DNA from: Ricinus communis
Taxonomy: Eukaryota; Streptophyta; Magnoliopsida; Malpighiales; Euphorbiaceae
Reading direction: 5' to 3'
Length of the DNA stretch: 64,000 bases
NCBI RefSeq assembly: GCF_019578655.1
Contig: NC_063261.1
Span: 28,313,126-28,377,125, forward strand
The translations under genes and the position numbers were made by a program. Below the pieces are notes generated by a model. That model saw only the letters and a list, made by a program, of their open reading frames with translations. It did not search any database and was not told the DNA's origin. Of the stretch, positions 32,100 to 46,300 are shown in pieces. Position 1 is the first letter of the stretch. Each line of letters starts with the position of its first letter.

Positions 32100-34700
32100 T
32101 TTAAACCAGTAGGCTATGTTATCATGAAAATCTAGAATCTAAAGTTATATAAAGCCCGATGATGAGAAGGTTTAAAATGGCCGCGAGAAAAAAAAAAGAG
32201 AAAAAAGCATCGTACCCCTCAAAATTCTAAAAAGATTATTTACAAATAAGAGGAAGAAAAAGATAGAAAGATGTCACAATGCTAAACTAGCGCGAGTCTA
32301 AAATGACTCTGCGCGAGCTCATTTTGAACTTGCGCAAGTCAACCTAGACTCAGTGTGTATCTTTAGCCTCGCGTGTGTCCAAGGCGAGCTTGCGTGCACT
32401 CAAGATAAGCCCGTGCGAGGCGAGCGTTGACCTAAAAGCATGGGCCTCTGGCCTTAATCTCACACTCGTTCACGATGAGCCTGCACGAGTATAGACTAAC
32501 CTCATACAAGGATAGAGCGAGGACCCGCTCTAGCCTCGTGCGCATTCAGACTGGTATAGGTCAACTTTGGGTGACGTGTTGATCATCCATTTGAGGGACT
32601 TTTGAGCTGGATTTTTCCCTCTGATAAGCTTTTTAATCCCTTACTATAAATATTTGACCTTGTCCCATGAGTGAGGGGTTGGAAAATCAATTCTAATGGT
32701 GATTTATTAGAAAAGAAATTATTAAGAAAAACAAGAGAATACTTTTTAGGGGACTTTCTTCTAGGGTTTCTTTCAAAAAAAGGGACAACAATCTTTTTTC
32801 TTCTTCCCTTTCCCTCAAAAAATTAATTTGTTTCTTCAATCAAGTAGTAAAAAGTAGCCGCTTAAAGGCTCAATTTATTCATATTTTCGTTTTCTCACGT
32901 TCTTTGCATTTATTATGTTGTTTTGTTTAATCCATATATATTTTATGTTTCTTCTCGAAATTTTATTTTAAATATTTTTTTGGGCTCGTTGACCTCGCAC
33001 GAGTGGAGCCTATACCTACATGAGGTCAGTCTCTGTCCCTTATAAATTGAGTCGTGTTATGCTTTGTGGTTTGCGTTTCTATCAAAATGGGGTCGTTTCT
33101 TTAGGCCACATGGACTTGAGCCACTAAGCACACGCGAGGTCACCCTTTATATACGCGAGGTTAGGGAGCCCGAGACTTAAACACGACATCGTCTAGCTTA
33201 ATGTGTTGTGTTTGGTGTGTTCTAGACCCTGGACCCTAAGCTCATGCCAGGTTACCCTCTGCTTGCGTGGGTCCAGGTACCACATGAACCTAAACAATAG
33301 TTTTTAGGTGAAAATGACATTATTTCTCCTAATTGTTTTTTATTTAGGGACTGTCTTCAAGCTAGTGGACCCTATATTTGCATGAGTTCAATCTCTTTCT
33401 TCTAGAATGTAAGGTTAGCACCTCAAATGACATCGTGAGCCCTCTATGTCCTGAGGGGACTACCCTCTCGCGAGTGGATCCTATACCCATATGAGGTCAA
33501 CCCCTAATGATAAAAGCAAAAGGTACTTTATTTATTTTTAATATATTTAATTTATTACCTTATTTTAATTCTGTCCTATTTAAATTTCGCCATATAATTA
33601 ATCATATTTCCCTCTTGCATAATTTAATTCATTATACGCATTCTATTTGTTTTATGTTTAACTACTAACTCGGAAATGCAGAGTTGATAATTTTTAGAGG
33701 ATCCCCTCTAAGGATCAGACCGCCTTTAAGAAGAATAATTATTTGATTTGTGTTAACTTGTATTAAGGCCTCTAAGGCTGTCTGCATGTGTAGGCCTCTT
33801 ATTAACCCTTGGTTTTCTTAATCCCTTTCTAGTTTCTATTCTCCTTCTCCTTTCTATGTATGTTTAATTTATGTTTAGAATATCATCCCACATGTAAATA
33901 ATGAATAAAATTGGACTTAGCAATTATCTTGATCACCCTGCATGTAAAGATATTAAAAAGAATTAAAGCTTAACATAGTAACCTGCGCCTCACATGCGTT
34001 CACCTTAAATGTTAAGGCTAAAATAAATCTAACGCCTAGAATAGGAGCAAAAAAAAATTGTGGAAGTTATGAACACCATGGCATTGCTAAGATAGAACCT
34101 AAGGCACCAAAGTGCTCCCGACTAGGATTAGCAAAAGCACCAATGTGCTTCCCTCTAGGAAATAGTCAAGGTACCCAAGTGCCTCCGTTTAGTATAGTCT
34201 CTTGATTTCTCACTCCACATGGTAAGAAAGATAAAAATGGGTTGGTGTATAAAATAAATATAGGGTAAAATAGGCTAAGATAATGTTATTAGGATAGGAA
34301 AAGGCTCGTCTGCTCTAATAGAGGTTATACTTCACCGTTTAGGTGGATAGGGGTGCTTTTGTAAACCTTCCTTATTTGTACCTAACTTTTCGAACTTAGA
34401 ATCTCTAATTTTAAGAAGGAGAAACTTAAGTTTTCCATAAAAAATACAAATTTGTCATCCTCACTTCTAAACCTATCTCGATCTCATGGGTGTCGACTCC
34501 TTCTCCAATCGATCTTAACGCCCTTCGTAATCCCTTAGGACTCTCAACCGAACGGCTCATTTTGAAACTAGCCTAATACGAAGAATAGTACTTGGACACA
34601 GTGATAAGGCTGCTCAACACCTGGGGTAGACCTTGAAAAGCCGCGCTCACAGGCTCCAAAACTGAATCGACAGAACACTCAGCTAAGACACAGGCTTCTT
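32100..34700 (+). repeat. LTR-like repetitive region, family unclear
   Basis: No coding motifs. It contains many imperfect copies of GCGCGAG/CACGAG/ACGCGAGGT words (32290-33480) embedded in AT-rich DNA. Its distal part has GGGTGTCGACTCCTTCTCC (34487-34505), which resembles the sequence just inside some Tat/Ogre-type gypsy LTR ends. I read it as an old LTR or LTR pair, without defined borders. Confidence 0.35.
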
Positions 34701-35412
34701 CTCCAGCCACTACAAAAATTTTAATCATGGAATTCAGAGTGAACAACCTCTATCATAACACTCTACAAATCCCAATCAAACTAAAGAGCAAATGAGTTCT
34801 CAAGTGTCAGTTTCTGCACTTAGAAGAAAAGAAAAACAATATGTTGAAACTCATAGCATGATTACTCAATGTAAAGCTAGAGTTTTTAAGGTAAAAACTT
34901 ATATTGCAAATTCTTTTTGTTGTGAGTCTACCATAGTTAAATAGGCTTTGCAACCAAATTAGAGCTAAGTAATAGCTCATATGTAGCAATTACATATAAA
35001 ATACTAAAATTGATTGTTTCTGTTGGCAAACTTGACTTTCTTCTTTCAACTTTCTTAAGCAATTGCCTAGCTGTTATTGCTGGTCCCCCTGACCATTGCA
35101 GAACTTGAGGCTAGAATGGAACGTTATTGCAAATCTCACTTATAAGCCATCTCTTGTGAAATTAATTGACCTTATTGACCTCTATGAGGTATATGTTGAT
35201 CATTGTTGTGCTTGTCTTAGCTCTCTCTCGTTAGGAATAAGAAATCTGACAACAAGATCTGGTTGAATATGCATTCCCTCACCCTCATTTATAATAGTCT
35301 CAGATGACATTCCAGGCCATGAGTAAGCACATGGAAACATAGCACAATAAACCTATATATCATAAAACCAATTAAATTAAAAATTCATTTATTAATTAGG
35401 CATAAGATTTAC

Positions 35413-35601
35413 CTTGTATTTTAGGCATCCATAAAATCTTTGGCTAGGATTTTCTTCAGTACATGATATCCAACAATAAGCCTTTACCTTCATGCCCAAA
35501 TATCTGCATCTGTAGAAACTTTGAGATCCTTCTTAGTATATCTTCATATTTGTTCGACTTTTCCCATTTGAGCTTCCAGATGATGAAGACAACAAAGCCA
35601 T
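35413..35601 (-). pseudogene. GRF-type zinc-finger protein, first exon
   Basis: From ATG 35601 the frame reads a Ser/Gly-rich start (ALLSSSSGSSNGKSRTN), meets an in-frame TAA at about codon 23, then continues in the same frame through the GRF signature. That signature includes a CRYLGMK segment (the normal CxCG is altered) and ENPSQRFYGCLKY. A consensus donor AAG/GTAAAT follows at 35413. GRF zinc fingers are found in nucleic-acid-binding proteins and in many plant transposon-associated genes. The stop makes this a pseudogene. Confidence 0.6.
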
Positions 35602-35917
35602 GTCGATTTGCTTAAGGGAGAAAAATGTAGAGTGTTGATTAATTTGAAATAACTCTCTTTTTTTTCTTAAACAAATTTTTTCATGTAAAATTTTAAGGTT
35701 TATAGAATTAGATTGAAGCTGAGATAGAAGATTATTAAAGAGAGAGTAACTGTAAAAACAAAAAGAGAATAAAAAATGCTATGCCAGTGTTTTTAGGTCT
35801 CAATACAAGCTTAACGGTCCGTAATTAATGCCACATCAGCTTAGAGAAAACGAACATCTTCAGTTGAAGGAGCTACAATTAGTAGAGGGGCCAAAACGAC
35901 AAAAAGGACTTACTTTT

Positions 35918-36400
35918 TCAGTTATATATATCTAAAAATACTATAAGGGTCAATCCACTCATGGGGGTAAACATTGGGGGTAAACAAGAGACTTGCATTC
36001 TAAAATACTGTTTGATGCCTCCATATATGTCCTTTGAGGTTGTGTAATCCATCAGTCGAGCTGCAACTCTTGGTTGAATCAAATTGTATAGGCAACCTAA
36101 TAAAAGTTGGTCTTTTGAAATCCAAGCATCATATTCAGGATTGGGCTCTTTCTTTGTTGTTGGTGTTTCTGAAACCACAGATGCGCAAATGGTGATTATA
36201 GAAACTGCAAATTGGGTTGAACAAGATGTTTCACTATTTAAGAAACCTCTAAGTCTGTGATCTCTCAGAATTTTGAATATCATATTTTATCATTATCTAA
36301 TTTAACTGATGACAGTTGTGAAAACATTCCTCCAAAAGAGAAAAGAGATGAATTTGACTGATTATTGGCTTTGGCCATGGTTTCCTTTGATACTATGTGA
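35918..36400 (-). pseudogene. Ty1/copia 5' end with gag (minus strand)
   Basis: A degenerate primer site TAGTATCAAAGG (about 36396-36385) lies just before ATG 36378. Gag begins AKANNQSNSSLFSFGGMFSQ, breaks by frameshift near 36283, then continues with DHRLRGFLN, WISKDQLLLGCLYNLI and AARLMDYTTSKDIY. This is the UBN2/copia gag pattern. The rest of the element is absent downstream. Bases 36400-36490 probably belong to the 5' LTR end. Confidence 0.65.
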
Positions 36401-36489
36401 GAAAACACTAAGAAATATAGAAGTACACAAACTGGAAAAGTTAGGTCACTTTTCTCATTAATTTCGCAGATATATATATACAAGTTTTG

Positions 36490-37240
36490 GAAGACAAAGT
36501 GTCAACCTCTAACTGAAAAAAAGGGAAACAGTAAAATAATAATAATAATAATAATAAATATATACAAAATTTGAGAAAGCAGTTCTATAAGAAGATGAGT
36601 TGTTAGGATATTGAAAATATGGATAAATAAGCAGGAGCATGACAGATTTATACAGGTTTCTCAACATTATATATAAAAGGTGTTGTTAAAAAACTAGATA
36701 ATATATTACTTAGCTCGTAAAGGCACTAGTTTCATGAACCCTAAATTATTAATTAATTTAATCCACTTAATTTTAATAAAATAGTTGAATAAAATACTAA
36801 ATGAGATCTACACCAACTAAACATACATAAAACCAAAATAAATAATAAAAAACAGTGATAAGTTGAAGTGAAAACCACCGACTAATGTAACTCAAAGTAA
36901 CTTGTTTAACAAGTTAAAGATTTACCTACTATGAAAGATAAAAGGAAAAAAAAAGGTAAGTTTATAGATAATATAAACAGATAATTAAACAAAAAAATAG
37001 AGTAAATAAAAATTTAAAATAAACAAAAAAATTAAAGTAAACAAGAATTTAAAGTTAAATTTTTTTAATTAAAATTAAAATAAAATATAAAAATAAACCA
37101 AAACAAATTGAAATTAACATAGTATAATTAATAACATAACACAAAGAATATAAAAATAAAACAACAATATAAACTACAATATATATATATATATATATAT
37201 ATTAAACTTAAAATAGAACAAATTAAATTAACTAACATTC
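36490..37240. other. AT-rich DNA, nothing recognised
   Basis: Contains an (AAT)n run (36537-36560), an (AT)n run (37180-37202) and A-rich sequence. There is no open frame of note, RNA gene or element end. Confidence 0.5.
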
Positions 37241-37244
37241 GCTT

Positions 37245-38012
37245 TGATGGCGGCACTTAGAGTCGGTAGGAGGTGATCGAGGGGCGGGGGTGATGGGTAT
37301 GGCAGTGAGGGAGACGGAAAAGGAAAGGGAGAGAGAGAGGGATAGGGGTAGAGAGACGAGCGGAGGAGGTGATAAGGCTTGGGAGCCGACCAGTGAGGAA
37401 GGAGGAAAGCAGTGAGGGAGAAAGGAAAGTGTGGGTGTGTGAGAGAGAGAAGGAAAGGGCTATTTAATTTAGTTCTAAAATTTATTGACGAACATGGTGT
37501 TCGCTAAATTTTAGGGTTAACTTAACAACCCTATAAAACACCGTCGTTCAACTACATCATTTAGCGATAATTAATATGTCCATTGCTAAAGGCAAAGCAA
37601 GATTAACATAAACAACTAGCAATGGCAGCACCATCGATAGAATCGGCAGTGACGGCTTCAATAATGTCGCTATTTCTAACAAAATAGTGACGCCACGTTC
37701 ATCACTAACGCTTGAGCCCCGATGCGAAACATTGGTGCCATAATTCCCGTAAAAATTAACAACAGCGTCATTAAGGCCCGTCATTAAACCTATCGGCACA
37801 ATGTTGCTAAATTGGCGCTAGATATTTGCACCATAATTAGCGACGGCCTATTGCCCGTCGTTAACCTACCGTTGGCATCCCGTTGCAAAAGCGTGGCTAA
37901 AATTTGCTACCTCCAAACCGTGTTATACTGTCACTATTTAGCAACTATAATTATCCGTCACTAAAGGACATAGGTAAATCCATATTTTCTTACAGCGACT
38001 GGTGTTGCTATT
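37245..38012 (-). mobile_element. CACTA (En/Spm-like) terminal region
   Basis: Bases 37480-38000 carry many inverted and direct short words of the TTAGCGACGG / CCGTCGCTAA type, the subterminal repeat style of CACTA transposons. The edge reads CCATATTTTCTTACAGCG, close to the reverse complement of the plant terminus CACTACAAGAAAATATGG. A GA-rich block (37255-37450) lies inside. The partner terminus and transposase were not found. Confidence 0.55.
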
Positions 38013-40356
38013 TTCCTCCGTTCTTACCATAGTTTCCAGCCTCCTTCAGCTAATGACAATTATTATTAAACTCTAAGTATTATTATAATATTTGATTTTG
38101 TTAATAAAAAATTAAAAAATTTAGTAACTTCATGTCTGTTAAATATTATAAAGAACAACAACATAAATTTTTTTATTAATAATATTATTAAAAGTGATAA
38201 TATGTTTATTTTAAAATATGTGCATTTTACTATTTTATAGCTAAAAAATATGGAACATTTGGTGTTATATAAAATCTTCTTAGGATACTTAATAATGAGG
38301 CGTGTGCATACGGACAAGTTAGTGAGATTATGGACGATAACAACCTCTTCTATTGATATTCTGGGTGAAGAAAAAAAGAGTCAACTTTATGGCCTTAAAT
38401 ATTTTGGGACATGTAGTATCTCTATTTCAGCAGTACTGATGGACTCTAGTTAAGTCTTCTATAAGAAGGAGGAAAATCAAATATACCTTTCAAGCTCACT
38501 TAACAAATAAGATCCCATCAATGAATGCACATGTATAGCAATGGATAGTCTCTTTATCTGCATTTGTTGATTAGTAAGGCCACCTTAAGTTCAACTTCTA
38601 GTTTAATTTTTTTCTTTTTTGTTTATTTAACTAAAAGATTTAACATTACATAACATCATATAACAAATACAACACATCAAAATCTATAATGAACTATAAA
38701 AAAATAAAATCAAATACTAAAAATATAAAAACATCATAAAATCCAATATATACACAAATAATTTCACGTAAAAAGATCTCTACATATCTCGCGCAACCCT
38801 TTTCTTTTTATCTATTTTTTTGTGCTAACAATCCACATATAAATTAAAATATAAAAAAATATTATAAGATTATAAATATATTATTATGATTTAATAAACT
38901 GGAAAGAAAATAAAAAAGACATACCTCACACCTCATATAAGTTTCTTCCTGCTATCCCTTTTTCTCCTTTTATGCTCTGCATTGTTTTCCTTCTCTCCAT
39001 TTCTTTTTCCTCTTGATCGACAGTGCTATAGAAGAAAAGAGAAGTCATAAAAGCAAAAGAAACTGAACAAAACCAAAAGAAAGGAGAAGTCAATATATAT
39101 AAAAGGTGGGCAGGCTTTGATGCAGGAATCTGAGGTGAAGCTTTCAACATGATCGCTAGTCATAGTGTCGATCGTGTGTGTTGTCATTCAACCTGACGCT
39201 CTTCAGTCTTGTCTATGCAACAGGCTTGAGATTCTTGTCTATACATCAGGTGTGAGATTCTTTGCGTATAGACGACACTATAGTGCCGACCATACACTGG
39301 TCGACGCTTTGAATCTCGGCCATTTGTACTATGATTTCACTCCCCTCCACGTGGCAAAGTAACACATAGCTGAGGAAATATTTCCTCATCCAGTGTATCC
39401 ATGGAATATTTTTTCTTATTCAAGTAAGAAGTCCATTAAAATGCTATTATTTTATGATTAGATTATTATTTAATTTAAAAAAATAACTTATTAATCTATA
39501 AATTAATAAAAATATCTATAAAATTACATATAAATTTGAACATCGTGTATCAAAAATAAATATACATATCAAACTAAAAATTCTACGTGTCAAAATATAA
39601 TTAGACTTTCAAAAAAATTGTCTCAAAATATATATATATATATAGGAAGGTATAATTAAAATTTTAAAGGTTATAAAGAGCTTCTTTATATACTATATGT
39701 AACTTTAAAGAATTACGTTGCTTGATAAACTCCATTTAGAAATTTGTCCATGAATTTGGATAGTGTTGTTGCTTGGTTAATTTTACATACTAGACTCAGG
39801 CAGCGATGCATGTGAATGTCGTATGTGAGATTACCATTTGCAGTCACCTTATAGGATTGAAGCGTACATGTTGGCCTTCATATATAACTGCTCATCACCC
39901 TTACGAGACATGATGGTTCCAGGCTTCTTTTATCTTTCCAGTTACTTCTTTTATTGCTGATGATGCATATATTTCATTTATTCATTTTCTTTTCTCGTCT
40001 TTTGCATTTACATTTTTGTTATTTTATATTATTTAATTTATTTGCTAGCACTCACATTGACATAATTATATTCAATATTGTCATACGGGGTATAATGCCT
40101 AATTAGCTTGGTCATATTGATACTATGAGGCCAGGGATTCATTTTTTTATTGCGATATTTGGTGGGCTATAATGTCAAACTTCCAACAAAAGGATTAGGC
40201 GAGGAAATGGAGGGTTTTCTAGATGCTCTTGGCACTTATAAATCTTGACAAAAGAAAAAACAAGACTAATTTTAATTTATATACAATTCTCAAAGGTGCC
40301 AAACAAAAAATCACTAATCGAGTCGCATAACAATTATAAATTATTTTGTAACAATG
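38013..40356. other. Intergenic DNA and ArgRS 3' flank
   Basis: AT-rich with small unsupported frames (38250-38453, 38926-39150, 39165-39362). The last ~150 bases are the probable 3' UTR of the ArgRS gene. I see no conserved motif. Confidence 0.5.
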
Positions 40357-43300
40357 TCATATCTGGTAAACAGGTACAATTCCAAGAAGGAAAAAGCATT
40401 TCCTCATGACCAAGGCTGTTGCTTCACATAACAAGAGTCTGCTTCTTTCCTCTCCTGATCCAACAACCTGCTCCATTTTCCAACATACAAAAGTTAAATC
40501 TAAGTTGCAATCTGCCATCAAATACTTGTGTCTTCCATAGTTCCATTGCATCTGTCTGAAGATACTAACCAACACTATACATACGGCAATGCTAAGGGTA
40601 AAGGATAACTTTATACGAAACCCATGTTTCCTACAAGCAATGGCTGCACGCATGCATCTGCAAGAGAGAGGAGTCCCACCAGCTCTCTTACATGATTCGC
40701 ATGCCGGCAGCCAAAATATTAACCAGTTGCTTTTACATATATATGGTTAGATAGCAAACTGATACCATGTTATGCTATCAATGTTTTATTATTAGAGTAA
40801 GATTTGTCCAGAGTTGAAGCATACCTGGCAATTAGAGTAAAATTTAGTGAAGTATTCAGATAAACTGTAGAGGTATTCGCATAAAACACTCGGCAACAAG
40901 TTGATGCAGGCCTCTTCAACAGTCTGAAATGTTTGATTGCAGTAGTTAGACTAGCTAGCTGTGTTATAAAAACAAGCAAGCCAAAGAAATAAATAGGCAA
41001 CTGCAGAAAATAACATACCTCAGCAAAGTGTAGTAAATGAAGCCCCAAGGAACGCTCATCCGCATGATCCAACACTAGTGTAGTCGTCTGCATAGCCCAA
41101 AAAAGACATTAGATGCAAAATATACCATTGAACTTCAGTCACTGAGATTTTATTGCAGAAGGTCTTGTGAATTGTGATATGATTGTCTAGCAGCTCCATT
41201 ATTGGGCCATGTTTGAAACTACCAAGTCCAGTTTGACAACTTAATACTTGCTAAGAAGAACATAAAAGCACACAACAGATGTAAACTAAATGATGTAAGA
41301 AAACATCACTACAAACTAATCTTCAAGACTAGATGCATATTATTTGAAACATACAAGTTGTAACAGTCACTTAATTGGGTCTTCCATATAATTTAATCAT
41401 CATGAGATGATAACAATTATGGGTGGGTGCAATACACAAATTTAAAAAAAGGTGTTAAAAAAAGACTCTTAGATCATGACCAGGACCATATATAACTAAA
41501 GAAGAAGATTGTAATGGTGTAGCCTCCAATTAAAACAGAGGCACATAAAAATGATGAAATCATGACAGTTTAGTCACATGAAACATATATTAACTGAAAA
41601 ACAAAACGGTACAGGAAAAAATAGCATCAGGCAAGCCACATCATAATAGAACTTACATTTTTCAACTCCTCTATGTCTCTACCAGATTTTCTGATGATTG
41701 AACAGATACGAGCATGCGCATACAGCAAGTAAACAGCGGTATTGCCCTGGTTACAAGTTATATGCATTGATTATGGTAGTCAAAACATAATAAGATAACA
41801 GCCTACATAAGACAAGAAGGGCAAATAGCATAATGAAAAGGTAATATACACATGCCAATGAGGAGAACATGAGGAATCTTAATACTAGTACAATCGCCTT
41901 AGAAATGAGCAAACTTAATGTAAAATCTTTGTATAGTATGCTTTAAAGCAGCACATGCATGCCTACCTTATCATTAAGCATCTGATCAAAGTTGAATTTG
42001 TAATCAGTCATTCTGTTGTTCTTTAGGTCAGCATACCTGCCAGAACAAGTTAACAAGTGAATGCAAGAGAATTTACATTCACACACCAGCAAGAAAATTT
42101 AATCCAAATAAAAGCAGATAATGTAGTAATATACAATTCAACATACAAATCTCAGGACCAAATATTTACAAGTGTATTAGACAAAGTTTAGATGATGCAG
42201 TCATGGCAGAAGATACATTTAATAATTTTCAGATTTTCCCTGCTAAGATATTCTTAGTGTGTGAAACTTGTGCCATTTAGATTAAGAGCAAACATCATAT
42301 CTGATTGATAGAATAAAAAAAATTATAAGTACGTATTTGAACAAGCAAACACTTTCATTCTACCCTTCATAAAATTTTAAGGTACTTAGGTTATTTAGGC
42401 CAAAATTAAGTCTTATAGGATTGCACCTGCAGGCTTAACCCAGCAGTGGGTGTGCACCATTAAATTTGGGAAACATCCTGAGTTCAATCCTCCATCCCTG
42501 CATGCATAGCACACACAAAAGGAAAAGATGTACTCTATAAATCCAAGTTATTTTTGCTAGTTATTACAATATGCCAGTATCTGTGTGTTCTTATTGTTTT
42601 CTTAAATATCCAGTCATCAGAGGTTTGCTTACATTACTGTTTTCACTAGCAACACAATCCATAAAACATTTGCTAGTATCTGAAGCATGTCACCTTGTGT
42701 TGATGCTCATATCCGACTATTACAATTAGAAGAAAATGGAGAAGAGAAATAAGGATAAACTGCCTCTTCCCCAAGATGAAGAGGGCTTAGGGCGGAATTA
42801 GGGCTGTTACCAGTCTGGATATAAGAAGACCAGATTTTGACATCAGGAGGTTTTGCCTGTAGAGGCATAGAAGTAAGATACAGAATAGGGATTTTGTGAG
42901 GAATTCTGTAGATAGAGCTAATGTTGCCAGCAGTATCGTTTTCCATAGAGAGGGTTGCTTGATGCTAAAAAATGTTTGGACTGCTGGCAAGTGGCAACCA
43001 CTCTGGATTGTTCTTGATTCATTCAGTCAAGCTGCCACGAGTCACAAGATAGCATCAGACCATTCTAATCTCCTTTAGTCGGTTGCATAAGCATGCTCAA
43101 CCAATTATTTGTTGAGTTCTACCAGTGCCGGTTTTCACTGGCATTTCTAAGGGGTCTAGTAGTATTAGTCAGTTTCCCTTTGTTATCTCGCTTGGACACT
43201 GGTTTGGCTGGATGTAAGCAATTATATATTTAGTTGTAAGGCCATCATGCCAAGATATTTTTGTCGATATATGTGTACTCTGAATTCTCTGTTTTTATCA

Positions 43301-46300
43301 CCATATCATCTTCTTTTTCCTCCAATCGAACTACATTTCATACGATTCAACAAATAGACCTAATCTGGTCCATCAGATAGAACTCACAACCCAATTGGAG
43401 AAACCATTCACATGGCCCACCATAATCAGTCTAATTTTAAGGTACATACTAATTCTCAACTAATCCCATTGCTTCAGTATTTAACACAACCCTTTAAAAT
43501 GTCTTGCCAGCTGAAATTTTCTTGCAACAAACAATTTAATCTGCACTTTCCTGCCACCAGATTGTATTGCTTGACCAGGCTCAATTATGATTGCTTATAC
43601 TAAACTGTCTTCTTCAATCCAAACACTAGATTTCATAACTTCCCAAGTTTAGCAGCCCCACAAGCAGATGATGACAGATTATTCAAATAAGCCAACAAGT
43701 GCATAGGAAAAAAAAAAACAACCTACACCTAACAATATGATGACAGGATTTGAAATAAGGAAACAAGAGAGACTTAGGATAGAGAGAAACTTACTTAACA
43801 GCACCATAACCAACAGCCTCAGCTGTTTGCTCTAGCTCATCGTCAGTCCACTCTTCAGCCTTACCTATCAAGAGTAAAGGAGTTATTATACATACGTACT
43901 TGATAAGAATATATCAAATAAGACTTCACCAGGAACTGTAGTACAAGACACCCATAAATAAAATCTTGCAGCAAATACTAAATGTGCATCAATCACAACT
44001 GACAAATAAATCATTCAAGCTGTTATACCACGCTCAATTAGTGCTGTTTTACTACGCATCTTGGCTTCATCAAGGAGATCGACCAATCGAACCACTTCAG
44101 TGGAACGAGTTCTAAAGCGCTTTCCATCTTCCCCTTTAAGAACGCCAAAACCGACATGAGTAACTTTTGGGTACAAATTATCAGCAGATAGGAGCCAACC
44201 TGCACGTTTGGCAGCCTGAATTCAAATAAAATACAAGTTAGAAATACTATAAATGAAATAAAGCAAATATGTCCAGATTTTAATTATCATTATAGCACTT
44301 CTCCATCAAAAAGTGGTTAGAAGACAGCAGGGAAAAAAAAAAAAAAAAAAAAGAGCTACCAGCGCATAAAGATAAAATAATTCTATAACAAAAAAAACCA
44401 TGCATTGAGAGGAAGATAAGTTAATACAAGAACTAGAAGCAAATACGTACTTTGAAAACCATTTCAAAATGCTGGTTCTGCCCAGCATCAGTAACATAAA
44501 TAATCCACTCGGCTTTCTCCTCATTAAGGCGATACCTAGAGCAAGAAACATTAGCAATCAGAAAAAATTTACAACTACTTACCCTCTGGATTTTTCTTTT
44601 TTCTTGAGCAATCAATCCCCAAATGCATATAAAAAGATGTTATCAAATGAAGCTCAACAATTCAGATTTGAGAGTAATTATAGTTTGACACAAAAAGAAA
44701 ACACTAAGCATCTCCACTTATATTGAATATATGTTAAACAAAAATCTACCTTGAAACAAATGTCAAAAATCAAGAAGCAAAGACAGCACTCTGTTTTTTA
44801 TATGTTCATTAGCAGCCAAAGGACATAGATATGCCTCTTACTTGAGTGAAACGAAATAATGATACAAAATTAGTGTCACTACCATATGCAACAAATCCCA
44901 CCAATGTCCGCCTTCCATATTCATATGCCCGGAAACCATAACAAAAAATTTTCTGAGTTTATTTGGGATCCAGAAAACATCCAAACAAAATTATTAATTT
45001 GGATGGTGAACCAGGAACAAAAACAAAGTGAAAGGACAATAGAGAAGAACAATCCATGTATCTTCTAATTCTGATCATCACCCTCCATCCATCACCAAAC
45101 CCAAATTTTGATTGCTAGAGAAAGGCATAATAAAAGAATCCATACAACGATAGGATGATTCTAACCCCAATGCACAACAAAGACCAATTTAAGAAGTGGT
45201 TATAGAGATTGCATAGACTGTCTAATAATCTAAAGTAAAAATGAAGACAAGACCAACTAACCAAAGAGCAGCCAGATCAGTAGAAGCATAGTTGTAACCA
45301 CCATCACTCTTCACAGCAATAAGAGGTATATCATAACCTTCAATAAATATCACACGAGCACCTTCACTTTCTTCAACTAATCCTTGCTGGGTTAGTGCCT
45401 CTATAACCCCAGGAATGTATGGATTGTAAAAGCTTTCTCCCTGTCAGCAAGGAGTAGCATATAAACATACATGTGATTGTAAAAGCTTGCTGCTTATAAT
45501 TCTCTTAACAATTATGCTATAAAATCACACAGCACTGGCAAGGCTCAAAGGGGTTGAATGGACTCTAATAGAAGCAGCAAAATTATCAAAACTAAAATAA
45601 AAAGGACACACAGCATTGCTTAAAGGAAATGAGAATCGCAGTTTAGAGGTAGAGGAGAAAAAAAAGGGAAAGAAGAAAAGGAGCTTAAAGCAGAGGAGAG
45701 AGAGAGAGCTTAGTTGAGATTCAAGAAAAAAGAAAATGTTTGGTTGTTCCTTCTTTGCTTTAAACCAGTCCTCTTTTTCTCTTGGCCTTTTTTTCCATTT
45801 TATTTGAGATAATTCAGTGTGGTTAGGCCTATCATAAGCTATTTTTAAACTTAAATGAATGACTCAGATTATTCCACCACTTTTTTTAAAGAATATACAT
45901 ATACAATAGTCAATTTATAACAAAGGCATGCCTTAAGGGCGACACGCCTGCAAGTCAAGGCACACTAAGGCGCATGCCTTTGTAACAGTGCCTGCTTTTG
46001 TGGAATGAGGCGCAAGGGCTTGAACCTAGTGCGCCTTGCACCTCAAGTGCGCCAATAATAACTATGTTCCAAATCCAAAAGAAACTTTTAGGACAAAGTT
46101 TAGAAGACTTCAAAAACTTGTGTTATTCTAGGCAGCAACTGTTTTTTCTCTTTTCTTTTTTCCCTGAGAAAAACCCTTGTTTTGTTGAAACTGTCCTTTC
46201 TTTCTCTAATTGAAACATTAAAACCTTTTTTAATTTTTTTAGTTAATCTGGTGTGGATGGGTGAATGTTTTCTCTTGTTATATCAAAGGCTCAGATTAGA

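Noticed and set aside
35200..35390. Second exon of the GRF gene (segment with SWPGMSSETIINEGEGMH)
   Set aside because: An acceptor and open frame are visible, but the translation does not match what usually follows GRF domains and ends in stops; too uncertain to annotate.
37557..37799. 80-codon minus-strand frame
   Set aside because: It is a translation of CACTA subterminal repeats.
38250..38453. 67-codon frame as a small gene
   Set aside because: No splice, motif or composition support in AT-rich DNA; it can arise by chance.
39165..39362. 65-codon frame as a small gene
   Set aside because: It starts in a repeat-like stretch with duplicated GATCG/GACGAC words, with no family similarity.
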